Assembly: GCA_002049455.2 (NCBI GenBank)
Contig: KV918954.1
Location: 82,664-146,663, forward strand
Length of the DNA: 64,000 nucleotides
Reading direction: 5' to 3'
From: Porphyra umbilicalis
Taxonomy: Eukaryota > Rhodophyta > Bangiophyceae > Bangiales > Bangiaceae
Position numbers and translations under genes: made by a program. Position 1 is the first letter of the stretch, and each line of letters opens with the position of its first letter. Shown piece by piece: positions 22,204-33,316 of this stretch. A model generated the notes under the pieces. It did no database searches. It had not been told where the DNA came from and saw only the letters and a list, made by a program, of their open reading frames with translations.

Positions 22204-22971
22204 TGTAGTGGTTTCTGCCCGCAAAGCCGACGGGGCACGGCCCCGTCAGAAAACCCAGCACAGGATGCGGAGCGACACAAAGGAGAAAGAACACAAACGC
22301 CTGGATCACAGGGCGCAGAGCGCACCAGAACGCCGGAACTAACGCAAACGCAACGCTGATTTATTCGAGTACGCACGATGACCCCAAAGCATACACTCAT
22401 ATACCCTCAGAAACAAGACGCAGGGCGTGCACAATCCCGACCCAGGAAAAGACGGTCGTAGGGGGGCCGGGGCCCGATGGGCCACGGTCCCTGATGAGGG
22501 GTCCTGGTGGCCCCTGCCACCGATCAAGGGACCCCCTTCCACTGGAAGAGAGATATGGTCCCTGGATTTAAGCCAGCTTGGACTGAAATTGCCCAATACA
22601 TCACTAGGGACTTATCCCCAGATTTTCAACTCTCCGATCGAAGTCCTCGTGGGATATCGACAGTGGCCGATATCTAATCTCGGCCCCGGGCTTCTCCCCA
22701 GCCAAAGGAGCTTCCACAAGCTTCCAGGCCCCTCTAGGGGGCCAGGATCGAGGGGTCGCGTGGCCCCTCGTCCGCGTCAGGCCCTGTCCCCCTCTGCCTC
22801 TGGGCAAGGGGGATGTCAGACTCGGGGGTGGACCTGAGCGCCACCTGGCCTGCGCCCCGAAGGGGCGCCGCACACCGCTCCCTCTAGGGGCATTGCGTGT
22901 GTGCTCGCGGCCCATCCCCCGGCTCATACCAGGGGGATGGCGTCATCAGGGGAGAGGGGGTTTCCCCCACA
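22204..22971 (-). repeat. Element B LTR (5' LTR in element sense)
   Basis: 768 bp, TGTAGTGGTTTCTGCC...CCCCCACA, followed by the TSD CACCT. About eight single-base differences from 12625-13392 were seen by eye. Confidence 0.93.
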
Positions 22972-25848
22972 CACCTGGTTCTCCGACGAAGTCGAGTACC
23001 TCGGACATATTGTCCGCCCCGGTCACCTGCACGTTCATAACAGGAACGTTGACGCTCTGAAGCACGCCGAGTTCGCAACGACAAAGACCCGGCTGAAAAT
23101 CTTCTTGGGCATGTGCAACGTCTATCGAAGGTTTGTCAAGGTCTTTGCCAAACGAGCGAAGCCCCTGAACGCCCTGACTAGGGCCGAAATCCCACCGGAT
23201 CTACCTTCGCCAACGGACGTGGCCATCGCCGCGATGGAAGACATTCGAAACGCACTGTTGTGCATACCGGTACTTGCCTTTCCAATGGCCAATCGGAAGC
23301 TCGTTGTTGACGTAGACGCATGCGCCGACCAAGTTGGTCGTACCCTTCTCCAGGAGGAACCGGGCGAACTGCTTCATCTTCTCGGATATTGGAGCCGAGG
23401 ACTCACTGCTGCAGAGCAAAACTACTCCACCACGGAGCGAGAATGCCTCGGCGTTGTGTGGGCTGTCCTCAAGTTGAGGCACTTCCTCGATGGGCAACGG
23501 ATCCTCATCGGAACGGATAACCAAACACTTAGCTGGATCGGCAGCACGACCGACTCAAGCGGACGCTTGACGCGACGGCGATTTCGCATCGCCGAATTTA
23601 CATTCGATATGGTTTATAAACCAGGTGCATCGCACCACTTGCCAGACTTCCTGTCGCGCGCCTCTACGGTGGCGCCGCCAGAAGATATCCATGATGGTCT
23701 ACCTTGTCTGGCATTGGCCGAGACGGCCAACGGCTTAAGAACGGGGAGGTACACAAGTACCGCCACAACGGAACCGGTAGAGTTCGACGATGTTGTCGAA
23801 GCACCGCAAACAGACGACTTCTGCGTCGAGATGTCCACTCGCGTGGAGCAAGAAACGGCCAAGGCCTCCTTCCGCAACGACCATCACGCTCGGTATCGCC
23901 GGACACCTTACGGCAACCAATTGGTTACACCAAAATCATGACGCGAACGCGTCTTGACGCTCGAGCATCGCGCCACAGTGGCAGCCCACCCCGGTATGAA
24001 CCGAATGTATTACACAATGCCAAAGGCATATTAATGGCCTTCGATGGTAACGGACATCCACACAACCATCACCAAGTGCACAACTTGTGCCCGAAACCGC
24101 CTCCCCTTGCGGCGAAACATCACGCCCATGACGCTGTTCCAGGCTACTGAGCCTCTCAGGGAGCTGTCCGTTGACATCTTTGGGCCCACCCCGGCGTACC
24201 AGACGGGCAATCGCTCCATCTTGGTTATCAACGATCGCTTCACCAAGCTCACCAAGTGCGTCGTCCTCCGGCGAATTACGGACATATCCGTGGCGTCAGT
24301 CATCATCGACGCGTGGAAGTCCACCTTTGGGCCCCGAACCGGAACCAATCGGACCTAGGGCCTCAGTTCATATCGAACTTCTTCATCGCTTTGATGAAAA
24401 TGCTTGGCATTGAAACGGTTCGCACCACGGCGTATTACCTCCAAACCAATTGGCAAGTTGAACGGTACAACCGTTCCATGGCTACTCAGCTGCGACACCT
24501 CGTCGCCGATGACCCATGACGATGGCACGAGCTACTCCCGGTACTCATCATGGCATATATTAGCCAACCGCACCGATCTGAGGGTATCGCTCCATTTGAG
24601 CTCGTTATCCCAAGGCGGATCCCCAACCTCACGGTTCGCAACTTGCCCCCGGGCACTCGGCTGACCAATAAGGGAACGCTGAAATATGGGTCACCCCCAG
24701 CTCGAAAACACAAGTTCATGGCCCGCCTACGCAAGCAGATCCCCATCGCAGTCGATGCCTTGCGTAAGACGCAACAACGTTACGAACGTAACTTCGACCA
24801 TCGCGTCGCAACCCGCAATGCGGACGTCAATATCGGCGACTACGTATACACAAACAACCACGACCGGCAAAACAAGCTGCAAAGCAAAGCCATTGGACCC
24901 TTCGTGGTCATCAACGCAGACGCGGATGCCTCCACGTTTGTCATTGACATTGACAGGGAGGAAGAACGTGTCAGCAGTGATCATGTCACCCCAGCTCCTG
25001 GTCCAACGACGACGGACACGGAGCCGCACCTTCTGCTAGATGGTCTAGACCAACGCAAGCCACCCCCGGCAACGGCCGACGAGTATGTGATTGACAAACT
25101 CCTAGGCTTACACCAGACTGGCGACAGCTATAGCACGAAGGTGCACTGGTTCGACTACGGGTCGCATGACGACACCTGGGAACCCCTGGAGGATCTCCCT
25201 AGCAACCTGTTGGTGCGATGTTCTCGGCAGAAGAAGAAACATGTATCCGGGAACGAATGGCAAACGCCAACGCGACGAAGGCGCCGACAGGCCGGGCTCA
25301 CAACCGTTGCCAACATCGTCATGGACTCCACGTGGATACCCACTATCCAACATGTCCATGTTACCGGGGACGGAGTCATCCATGCCGATGTCTCATGGAC
25401 AGATTCAAGTACAGCCGCCGCAATTCAGGAAGTAATTCCTGTCGCGTGGCTGAAGTCCACTCTGCCGTCCATGACGCGCAACTTTGCGTATGATCCCCAA
25501 CTTGCCTTGCGGCAATTCCCTCGGCTGAACCGTGTTTACGGCCCGTACACATATATGTTGCCGAAATCCGCGCAGGCGACACTGATCGGGAGCGATCCCT
25601 GTGTACCAGTGCTCCCCAACGAGTTTCTGATACCCCCGGTACAACACTTGGACTCATTCCTTAGACGCTTGGTGACAACCACAGAGGAAGCAACCGTGGT
25701 CATACCACAATGGAACACCAGTTGGTACGCTACCGCCATACGCGCATGTTTCGAGTACGAAGTGCTTTCATCAGCAGATGCAAGGGATGCAAATCCCACA
25801 CCATGGGCCATGCTGGCCTGCCTCTTTCTTCATCGCTATGACGACTGA
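22972..25848 (+). pseudogene. pol: A2 pol, 3' part (end of RT to C-terminal domain)
   Basis: The A2 sequence resumes exactly after the element B insertion with WFSDEVEYLGHIVRPG and is collinear with A1. It covers RNase H (DVDACADQVG; GTDNQTLSW), integrase zinc domain and core, chromodomain (about 25080-25240) and the extra C-terminal domain ending at 25848. Breaks include TGA at 23939-23941, stops in the integrase zinc domain and at 24356-24358, a frame change near 24330-24360, and a TGA near 24518. The 3' half (24550-25848) is open. It is non-functional as a whole. Confidence 0.88.
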
Positions 25849-25849
25849 C

Positions 25850-27492
25850 AGGAATCTGCGAAGTAGATACGCCGAGTGCGCGCGCGAGCGCTGTTGCGGA
25901 CGCAAATGTGGTACGGACTCTGGTCAGCAATGACCGAGATCCCATCGACCTCCTCGGTCGGGCCAACGTGCGCGCAGAAGGAGCCGCGTGGCTGAGGCTG
26001 ACATACATCTCCGGGTCGGTGGACCGATCGACATCGGGTCCGTTACCCGCAACGGCGTGAGCCACGTGCGCCCCGCCGTTGGCGTTGCCGCCGTCCACCG
26101 CCAGCACTGCGGGGTCAACCATGCTGGTCCCTGGGTATACACCCTTACCGCGTCTGTGCGTAGCCGCAATGCGAATTGCTCGCGTCGCCAGCCGTTGCCG
26201 CCTTTGGCCGCGCCACAAGGCGAACCACCCGCGCCGCAAGGCGAATCGCCCGCGCCACAGGCTGTCGTCAACCGCGCAGCAAGGCAAAAACCGCCTGCGC
26301 CGCAAGGCGAATCACCCACGCCGCCAGGCAATCCGCCCGCGCCGCCGGCCGTTGCCGCCCTTGCCCGTGTTTTCGGCCCTCGACGCCCGCGCCGCAAGAC
26401 GAATCGCCCGCGCCGCCAGGCGAACAGCCCGCGCTGCCGGCCCTCGTCGCCCGCGCCGAAGGCGAACTACCCGTGCCCCCAGCCTTACCACCCGTGCTGC
26501 CGCCGCGCTTAGCCACCGGGCGCGCCGCCCGCACCGCCGGCCTTGCCGCCCTTGCCACCCTTGTGCATTGCCGCCGGGTGAGCCGTTCGCGGTGCCGACA
26601 CTGCCGCCCTTGCGCCTTGCCGCCCTTCCGCCTTGCCGCCCTTGCGCCTTGCCGCCCTTGCGCCTCGCCGCCCTTGCGCCTTGCCGCCCTTGCGCCTTGC
26701 CGCCCTTGCGCCTTGCCGCCTGTGCGGCTCTTGTGATTTGCCGCCCTTGCCGCCCTTGCGTCTTGCCGCCCTTGCGCCGCCGCCGCCGCCGTGCACGTCG
26801 CCTCCGGCCGCCCCGCTCCCCCCCCGCCCCCCCCCCCCCACACTCACCAGGTCCGTAGCCTCGCGGTTGGCCACCTCGCGATAAAGCGCCCCAACTCAAG
26901 CATTGCCGTTAGGCCTCAACCTGTGCGCGAGCACGTTGCGACGGAATGCCCCCGTGCCGACAACCACAGACCCGCACAAGACACAGTGGTCACCGACCGC
27001 AGGGTACGCACCCCCCCCCCCCCCCCCCCCCCCCCGGTAACACGAATTCGTGTCCCGGCTTTCGCCTTGTCGCCTGGGTAGTCAAACCCCGAGGAAGCTG
27101 GCGCCACACGGCACTGACGATGGTCACCCCAGCACGTGCTGCTCGACGCGCCGCCGCGAACACGGGTCATACCCCTGGCCCCCACACCCGCCCCCACACC
27201 CACGCACCCACACGCGTGGAACCGCCGACGCGGGCATGCCTACGCGTAAGCGGCGATTTGACCCGCAGATCAAGCTGCGCGCTACGCACGCATGCGCGTG
27301 CGCGATCGAACGGTCGCGGCCGACACCGGCGAGCCGCCACCACTCCCCGATCAGGACGGATCGGCACCCATTCGCGACTCCCGCCACCTGGGCGGTTACG
27401 CCCGTGCGGGCCCGTAAGAGTCCGCGATCGCCCAATCAGGTTCCACCATTCTCGGATCTCACCGGGACAGTTCTAATCTCGCGTTGGAAGTA
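25850..27492 (+). repeat. A2 3' non-coding region: antisense remnant, tandem array, poly-C
   Basis: After the pol stop come the short antisense-gene remnant (about 25860-26060, same deletion junction as A1), GC-rich degenerate tandem units (26170-26800, CTTGCGCCTTGCCGCC types), a 25-C tract (27011-27035) and the stretch leading to the 3' LTR. No gene is supported; the long frames here are repeat by-products. Confidence 0.75.
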
Positions 27493-28338
27493 TGTAGCAT
27501 ATATCTGCTCCCAGTTGGCAATTAACCACGAGTAGCCTCCTTGACGGACCAAACCCCATGTATTGTGGGCGTTGGCTTGTGGCACGCCCTTTGGGGGGTA
27601 ACTTCCGCATTGTTCATTCTTAATTGTTTTTTTTCTTGCCTGTCTTATCTGTCTGCCGGCACCTATTACGATCGCTTGTGATCGGACGGTCGATCGACCG
27701 GTGCCCTCGTTAGTATCAAATCACCGTGGGTCCGGGGTCGCCGTCGTGGACACCACCCGGCTCCCCATCGGATGCCCTTCAACAAAAGGTCTTTCTTTCT
27801 CGCCGCGACGGCGATAGCACTCGCTTTATTGCTTGGCTACGGTCGGTCTCAGTACACTGGTAATTGAACTAACGTTATCAATATTGCTGACCTCCACAAA
27901 ATGGCGGTTGCAAAGTGGTTGCAATCATTCAACAGCGTACGTGGACCAATCGAATCGCTAGGAATTATGTGAGTTTCTTACACAGTCTCCTCAGCAGCTC
28001 TGGGCACTGGAAATGCACATCAGGATCTCAAGAAATCTGGAGAAATTTGTTGATCTCATAACAAATCACAGATCTGGCCCAGAACCCTCTCCATGACGTC
28101 TTCAGGCCCAAGCAAGCAGCCAGCAAAACTCATATAATCTCATTGTGGGTTGCAATGGCTCTGCGTAACTCCTGCAAGACACGTTGATTGGCTCGCAAGA
28201 TCACTGGCGGCAACTCTCAGCCAATAGTACGATCGTGGCTTGTCGAACATCCAATCCGACTTCATTTGTATGCTGTTTTGTCGGCTCTACCTACCTTCTC
28301 TCTGCAACCGCCATTTTTCGGAGGTTAGCAATACAACA
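27493..28338 (+). repeat. 3' LTR of A2, split by a MITE
   Basis: The LTR runs 27493-27883, is interrupted by MITE-2 (27884-28331), and ends TACAACA at 28338. Joined, it is 396 bp like the 5' LTR. ATGAT follows at 28339-28343. Confidence 0.9.
27884..28331 (+). mobile_element. MITE-2 copy 1, 448 bp, TA target
   Basis: The ends are TTGCTGACCTCC and GGAGGTTAGCAA, with about 30 bp of imperfect TIR including AAAATGGCGGTTGCA. TA lies on both sides. A second copy of identical length lies inverted at 33317-33764. It is non-coding and AT-richer than its surroundings. Confidence 0.9.
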
Positions 28339-28343
28339 ATGAT

Positions 28344-28600
28344 ACCGCTTGTCCAAAAGTCAATGGACAAAGCATAAGCCCGATACAAGCAGCACTTCGA
28401 CAAACGAGTCCAGAGCCGACGCCAGGCGCTCCGAGTTGAAGCATGGGTTTTCGTGAAGTCACACGAGATCCAAGGAGGAAAACTCATCTTCAACACCCGC
28501 GGCCCCTATCAGATACTAAAGACCGATGGGCGGTTGCTGACCATCGAGAGTGACGATGGTATCCGCAAGATTATCAACAATCAGCACGCCCTGTCATAAG
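28344..28600 (+). pseudogene. pol: Element D integrase C-terminal part
   Basis: Directly after the A2 target duplication, D resumes: ARYKQHFDKRVQSRRQAL, then GGKLIFNTRGPYQILKTDG and IESDDGIRKI. These match the order seen after the integrase core in element B (AAYKRAFDARA, KTQGPYMVLQTDG, IESSRGIRTV). A TAG lies near 28376. It ends near 28600, where unrelated AT-rich sequence begins. Confidence 0.8.
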
Positions 28601-29055
28601 AATCTTTTTCAGCTACGAATACGGTATATACAAATGGTTGAATTCGAGTACGAATACTGGCCACGTATATCTTCACGTGTATCAATACGAAATATACCTT
28701 GAAAACACGAGTACGAATCAGTTCCGAAATTGATTGACTTGGAACAGCTGCCGATCTTTAGCAGCGCCAAGCGCCCATTTTTCCCGAGCATGTCGGATCC
28801 GTTCCGTCACGTGAGTCATCCTGTTTGCCGCGTTGTCAACGGCTTGCGTGAGAATTCTAACGGGCGCCCTTTGGCGAGCACACCACGGTTCGGAAAATCC
28901 ACCCCAACTAGAACCTTTTTGTTTTCAAATAAAGTTCAAATATGAACTGGTACTTAGTGGAGGTGAAATGACATTATTGCATTCGATTGGCGCGCTCTTC
29001 TGGGTTATACTCCGCTGTCGGTCGGAAGTGATATATACCGACGGCTACCTACTCA
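28601..29055. other. AT-rich segment interrupting element D pol
   Basis: About 450 bp with repeated GAGTACGAAT-type words and TATATAC near both ends separates the D integrase from its chromodomain. It is probably another insertion, but neither TIRs nor a target duplication can be fixed. No gene is seen. Confidence 0.4.
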
Positions 29056-29059
29056 ATTT

Positions 29060-29461
29060 TTGATATGGGTGTGGGTGCCAGCCGCCTTGCTGCCTACGGG
29101 TACGGCAGTTCAGACATTTACACCAGTAAAAACACCTACTCACAATATACGTATGGTAGGGCCTGGCAATCAGGCACCGGAGCCACCCGAGGGCGACCCA
29201 GTTAGGGAGCGGGCTCTCGCGGCGTGGCAAGTGCACGCCCTGCCTTCATCGTCCACAAACACGATGGAGGCGGTGTTCGACAAGTTTGTCGGACAAGGGT
29301 ATGGCGAAAAGGGGCATTTCATGCTGCGCGTGCGCTGGTTTGGGTATGGTCCCCGAGAGGACACTTGGGAATATGTCGAGGACCTTTCGAGTGAGAAGGT
29401 CCGCCGATACTGCAGTCGGCACAATATCGCGCTGCGGCAAACACCCGAGCCGGGGGAGTAA
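29060..29461 (+). pseudogene. pol: Element D chromodomain
   Basis: The frame contains a chromodomain at about 29264-29440: VFDKFVGQG, LRVRWFGYGPREDTWEYV, then a helix-forming end, and a stop at 29459-29461. In element B the same domain follows the integrase tail, so this is the end of D pol cut off from the rest by the AT-rich segment. Chromodomains of Gypsy elements are thought to guide integration to marked chromatin. Confidence 0.8.
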
Positions 29462-29598
29462 CCCTGGACAACGCGTGGTCACCACCCACAAGGAACAATT
29501 CCGACTGTGGAATGCAAACGGCCCCTTTATGTGTGTACCAACGCTAAACAAAGCGAGCTACGCTCTCCACCGCACTGGGTCCCCGGCAGGGCCCTCAC

Positions 29599-31799
29599 TT
29601 ACGGCTCCATACCACCGGGGTGGCCCTGTCCGTCCCTGCGCGGCGACGCATCCCGGTGGGCCCCACTCGGACCACCCCAACTCCGGCGGCGGAAAGTTGT
29701 CGGAGCGGGCGGGACACCAGGGACAGTAGACCGCTGCGCCTCCCACGCCTGCATCAGTCGCGCATGCGTAGGCGTGGTTCCCGTCACGGAGGACCCCCGA
29801 CCGTGGGCATAGCGCAGTTGCGAGTACCCCGGCGCCGGCGGGGAGGAACGATCCCCGCGCTGCTCAGCGGACCCATATTGTCCATAGGACGCCCAAGTCC
29901 GGACGCCCCACTGCGGCGTGGCCGCGTGACCAGCCGGAGGTGCAGTATCCCCATATACTCCGCCGTGCGGCCAAGCGAATTGGGCTCGGTGCTCCTCGAG
30001 GCGGGTAACCAAGTGGGCTCCGACCGAGGGGAGAGCGGTCTCCTCCAGCAGACGGAGCCCCGCGGAAGACTCATCAGCCGACCCGACTTGGGCGGCAAAG
30101 GAGGCGAGACGGCGGCTCAACTACCCGACCGTGTCAGCCAAAGCGACAAGGGTGACTTCCCAGGCCGCGTCCCAGATGACGGGCGCCACGGCGGGAAGCA
30201 CCTCCTGGAGCCCCCGAGCAACACATTGCGGCAGGGGCTCCCGGCTCTGTCCCCCGCGCACATGGCGCAGGGGGGAAGGCTCCACCATGACGAACGAAGG
30301 AGGGTCGCGACGCCAACTTGGCGCCGCACCAAAACACGGGGACTCACGGGCCGAGTAGGCACTAGAAGAACCTCCACCGGTCGCCCCCGGGTTCGGGGCG
30401 TGCAGGTGGTGATGGCCACCGCGGGTACGGCCCGGCGCACCTCGGCCGCCTCGGCGGGTACTCGAAATTCTGGCGCCCTGAGCGCCCCGACCACCATCGA
30501 AGACGGGGGTTGTCTTGTCCACCGCGTCCCACCCACTTGGGGGGGGCGACGTCGCTGGCCCACACCCGTCGGCGTAGGGGTAGTCGCCCCGTCCAAGGCC
30601 CTCGCCGAGGCGAAGTTCGCCGTCCTCGAGCCCCTTATTACAATGGGCGAAGCCCCGAGTATCGGGCTCCTTCCCCGGTGCCATCCGCTTACGACGGTGA
30701 TGAATGACCGCCGCCCCCCAATCAATTTGATTGTGGAGGGTGAGCATGCACTCCAGGACAGTGGCTGCGTCCCCTTCACGCCTCGCCGCGAGTTCTGCGG
30801 GGCCCAACGACCGAATGGCCGCCACCAGGCTGGCCGACTGGTGCCAGAGTCGGCCCCTGTCGCGTACGACGGCGTACCACGTCGACGCCACTCCGATCAA
30901 CCAGTTGGTAGCGAGGATGGCAAACGCACGGTGCAACTGATCACCGGGTTGGAGGGCCGTGGCGAAGTACGCCACGTACCGCGGCATACACGCCGGGAAG
31001 CCAAAAGGCACCTCTACATCCAAGTACCACGGAGGCAGCGCCGCATAGCAGCGCGGGCGAATGTGCTGGTGAACTTCACCTGCACGGCCCACAAGAGGTA
31101 GGCGTGCTCGTCGCGCGCCAGACACTCTTGACTCGGCGCCGCGCGGTTGACGTGCGGGTCCGCCTCCGCCACGTAGGGCGGGGATAACGACGCCCACGCC
31201 CAAGAGGCGGCCGCACTCTTGCCGTCGATATTTTTGTTCTCCGGGGCGGCCGCCAACAAGCGGTGGGCGGTCATGACGCCCTTCTCATCCCTCGCTTCAA
31301 GTAGAGCCGGGAGGCAGTCCTTGAACCCCAGGAGAAACTCCAACTGAGCGGGGAACTGGGCGCACCAGTTCTTCCAGGCATCAAAACGACGTACGTCCGG
31401 AATCGCGAAGTAGACGTCCCGCAGGTGACCCACCTTCATCCCGGTTCGGTGCGGGGGTGGTGTCCACCAGCCCTGCGGCGCGGGAGGAGTAGTCCCAGCG
31501 CTGGCTGCCTCGACTTGGGCCGCCACGAGCGCCGCCCGCACGGTACGGGCGCCCGCTTCGAGACATGCCGGAGGAAGTAATCCCGACGCCGCCGGGCCTT
31601 GTCCGCGACTCGGGCAGACGGCCGAGTGAGCCGCCGACCCGGCCCGGGATGACCAACTTGGTTGCCCCGACGCCGGCGAGGAGTGCGCCGCGGGGGGGGA
31701 GTCGGGCGACATGTCCATCGCCGGTTCCACCTTCTCCTCCTCCAAGAGGGGCCCCCCCGGTGAGGAGCTCCGCACCTTCGTAGACGCCGAGGACGCCAT
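29599..31799 (-). pseudogene. Antisense gene of element D (aORF), conserved
   Basis: The gene lies on the strand opposite to D gag-pol, starting at ATG 31799 (MASSASTKVRSSS) and ending at 29599. It has an acidic N-terminus (LLEEEKVEP), a first region to about 31060, then one frame change into the frame 31203-30121, a TAG at 30121-30123, and the same frame on to 29599. The stretch following about 31065 (PPWYLDVEVPFGF, ILATNWLIGVAS, GRLWHQS) aligns without gaps over about 100 residues with the element B antisense product, roughly 28 identities by eye. The C-terminal part is Pro/Gly-rich as in B. It is not recognised as any known family. One frameshift and one TAG make this copy a pseudogene. 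Confidence 0.68.
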
Positions 31800-32043
31800 C
31801 GCCGGAGCCCAAGGGACGCGGGAGTCACCCGTCCCGCGGGGAGAAACAGCCCCACAACCTGCACTCCGGAAACCCACACAAAGGGGGACAGGCAAAACAA
31901 AAAGGGGGTAGGGGGAGTGACCAACCCGAAGGAAGCGGAAGGACCGACGCCCCCACTCATGGCTGGGTGGGGGGAGGCGTCGATGACGGGGGAGTGTTCC
32001 GGCCGCCGGCGAAGCGCACGACGGCGGCGAGGCTGCTGCACAC
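31800..32043 (+). other. Element D region upstream of its 3' LTR
   Basis: This is GC-rich sequence between the start of the antisense gene and the hAT insertion. By analogy with B (375 bp from aORF start to LTR) the D 3' LTR should start near here. Its ends cannot be set because the 5' LTR is outside the window. Confidence 0.3.
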
Positions 32044-32725
32044 CAGGGGTTGTCAGGATATGCATTTCGAGGCGAAATAGGATACGGATACACGCCGATG
32101 CGGTGTATCTGATTTCGGACAAATCGCTTAACTAAGATCCGGATGCGGATATCTGCCTCCGAAACAGGATTATTACGTAGATTATATCCGTATCTGAGTA
32201 CGATTATCGTATCCGATTACATTCCTGCAAGTCCGTCAGGCCGCACAATTAGGGCCGGAGAAAGACGCCATTCAGACACTTGTGGAGTGCTGAATGGACG
32301 TCAAGTACGACGTGATGTTCACATTTGATGTGTGCGCCCCAACGGGCGCGGTCCAGGCAGTTCCCCGCCGTTTTTGCAAACGGTCGTCAGATAGACCGTT
32401 CTGAAGCTCGTGGCACTCTTTGCTGATATCGCAAGCGGGCCGAGTCGCGTGCTTAAAAGGTTTCTTCCGGGTCGGTCTGGAGTGCCGCTTGTCGCTGCAA
32501 TATGCTTGCACAGGAATCTCCCGATGGTCGGATTGGGAAAAGAGAGGTGGAGTGCGTTGTACCGGAATTCTGTTGGCCCGAGAAGTTTGATAATCTTGTA
32601 TATCCCTGTATCCTGCCCTTTCATATCTGGAATACGGATCTGATATAATCTTGCAATTTTTTGTCGGACAGGATAGATATATCCTCTCCTCTCTTTTCTC
32701 AGGGATATATCTATGACAACCCCTG
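32044..32725. mobile_element. hAT-type non-autonomous element, 682 bp
   Basis: The termini are CAGGGGTTGTCA and its inverse TGACAACCCCTG, flanked by the 8-bp duplication CTGCACAC (32036-32043 and 32726-32733). An 8-bp TSD with CAGGGG ends is the hAT signature. The interior is AT-richer with GGATATATCC-like words, and no transposase frame is seen. Confidence 0.9.
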
Positions 32726-33316
32726 CTGCACACCCAGCTGGACGCGAGTACCCGTCGAGCCCGCGCGACCCATAAACGGGCGCGTCCAACACGGCACACC
32801 CGAGTCAGGGGCGGCCGATGGGCACTGGGAGGGCGATGGGCTCGCCCTGCACAAACCAGCGGGGGTAAGTGGCCTCACGCTGGCAGGACAGCACGCAACC
32901 CCCCCTCTCAGACACGAGGGAATGAGGGTACGCGTGGCGGTGCGCCAGAGGCAAAATGCGCCTCGGGCACGCGACACCACACAAGGCGGCTGCCTACGAA
33001 ACAACACGCGGCGACTCCCCGCGTGTCATCATGACGTAGGGGCGGGCGAACACCCCCGCGTTGCAACTGATTGCATCCACACTCGGGCCCTTGCACTCGG
33101 GGCCCGAGCCAAAAAAATCTTCCGACCGCGGCCCGCCAAGTGGGCGGACCGCATCGCTGTCCCGTGTCACGCCACAGCCCCGGGCGAGTGACCCCGTGGC
33201 TCCCCTGTTTCCCTAATCTCCTAACACCCGTCAGCCGGGACGGCTGACCCTTGAGCAGGGGTAATTGTGGTAGTATGCCACCTACCGCGGTGACCTGTCG
33301 CGATCCGTCTCAACTA
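32726..33316 (+). other. Probable element D 3' LTR sequence, no gene
   Basis: GC-rich sequence continues after the hAT element up to MITE-2 and carries no supported coding frame. It is most likely D LTR or 3' flank, which I cannot delimit. Confidence 0.3.

Larger units (their letters stand above)
12625..22971 (-). mobile_element. Ty3/Gypsy chromodomain element B, full length, in A2 RT
   Basis: This is a complete LTR retrotransposon on the minus strand. It has 768-bp LTRs at both ends and a 5-bp TSD CACCT (12620-12624 and 22972-22976), and A1 shows the empty target. From its own 5' end the order is LTR, PBS, gag (22064-19959), a frameshift signal, pol with protease, RT, RNase H, integrase and chromodomain (20046-15901), an antisense gene (13767-15842 on +), and LTR. 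By eye the two LTRs differ at only about eight positions, so the insertion is young. Even so, pol carries four in-frame stops. The whole element is unusually dense in short hairpins. Confidence 0.95.
8525..28338 (+). mobile_element. Ty3/Gypsy element A2, complete but nested
   Basis: Both LTRs and both target duplications are visible. ATGAT at 8520-8524 precedes the 5' LTR (8525-8920), and ATGAT at 28339-28343 follows the last base of the 3' LTR. The element is interrupted by element B (12625-22971) in its RT domain, by a 289-bp MITE (10930-11218) in protease, and by a 448-bp MITE (27884-28331) in the 3' LTR. Removing these leaves roughly 8.7 kb. It is inserted in the integrase region of D. 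Its coding frames carry many stops. Confidence 0.92.
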
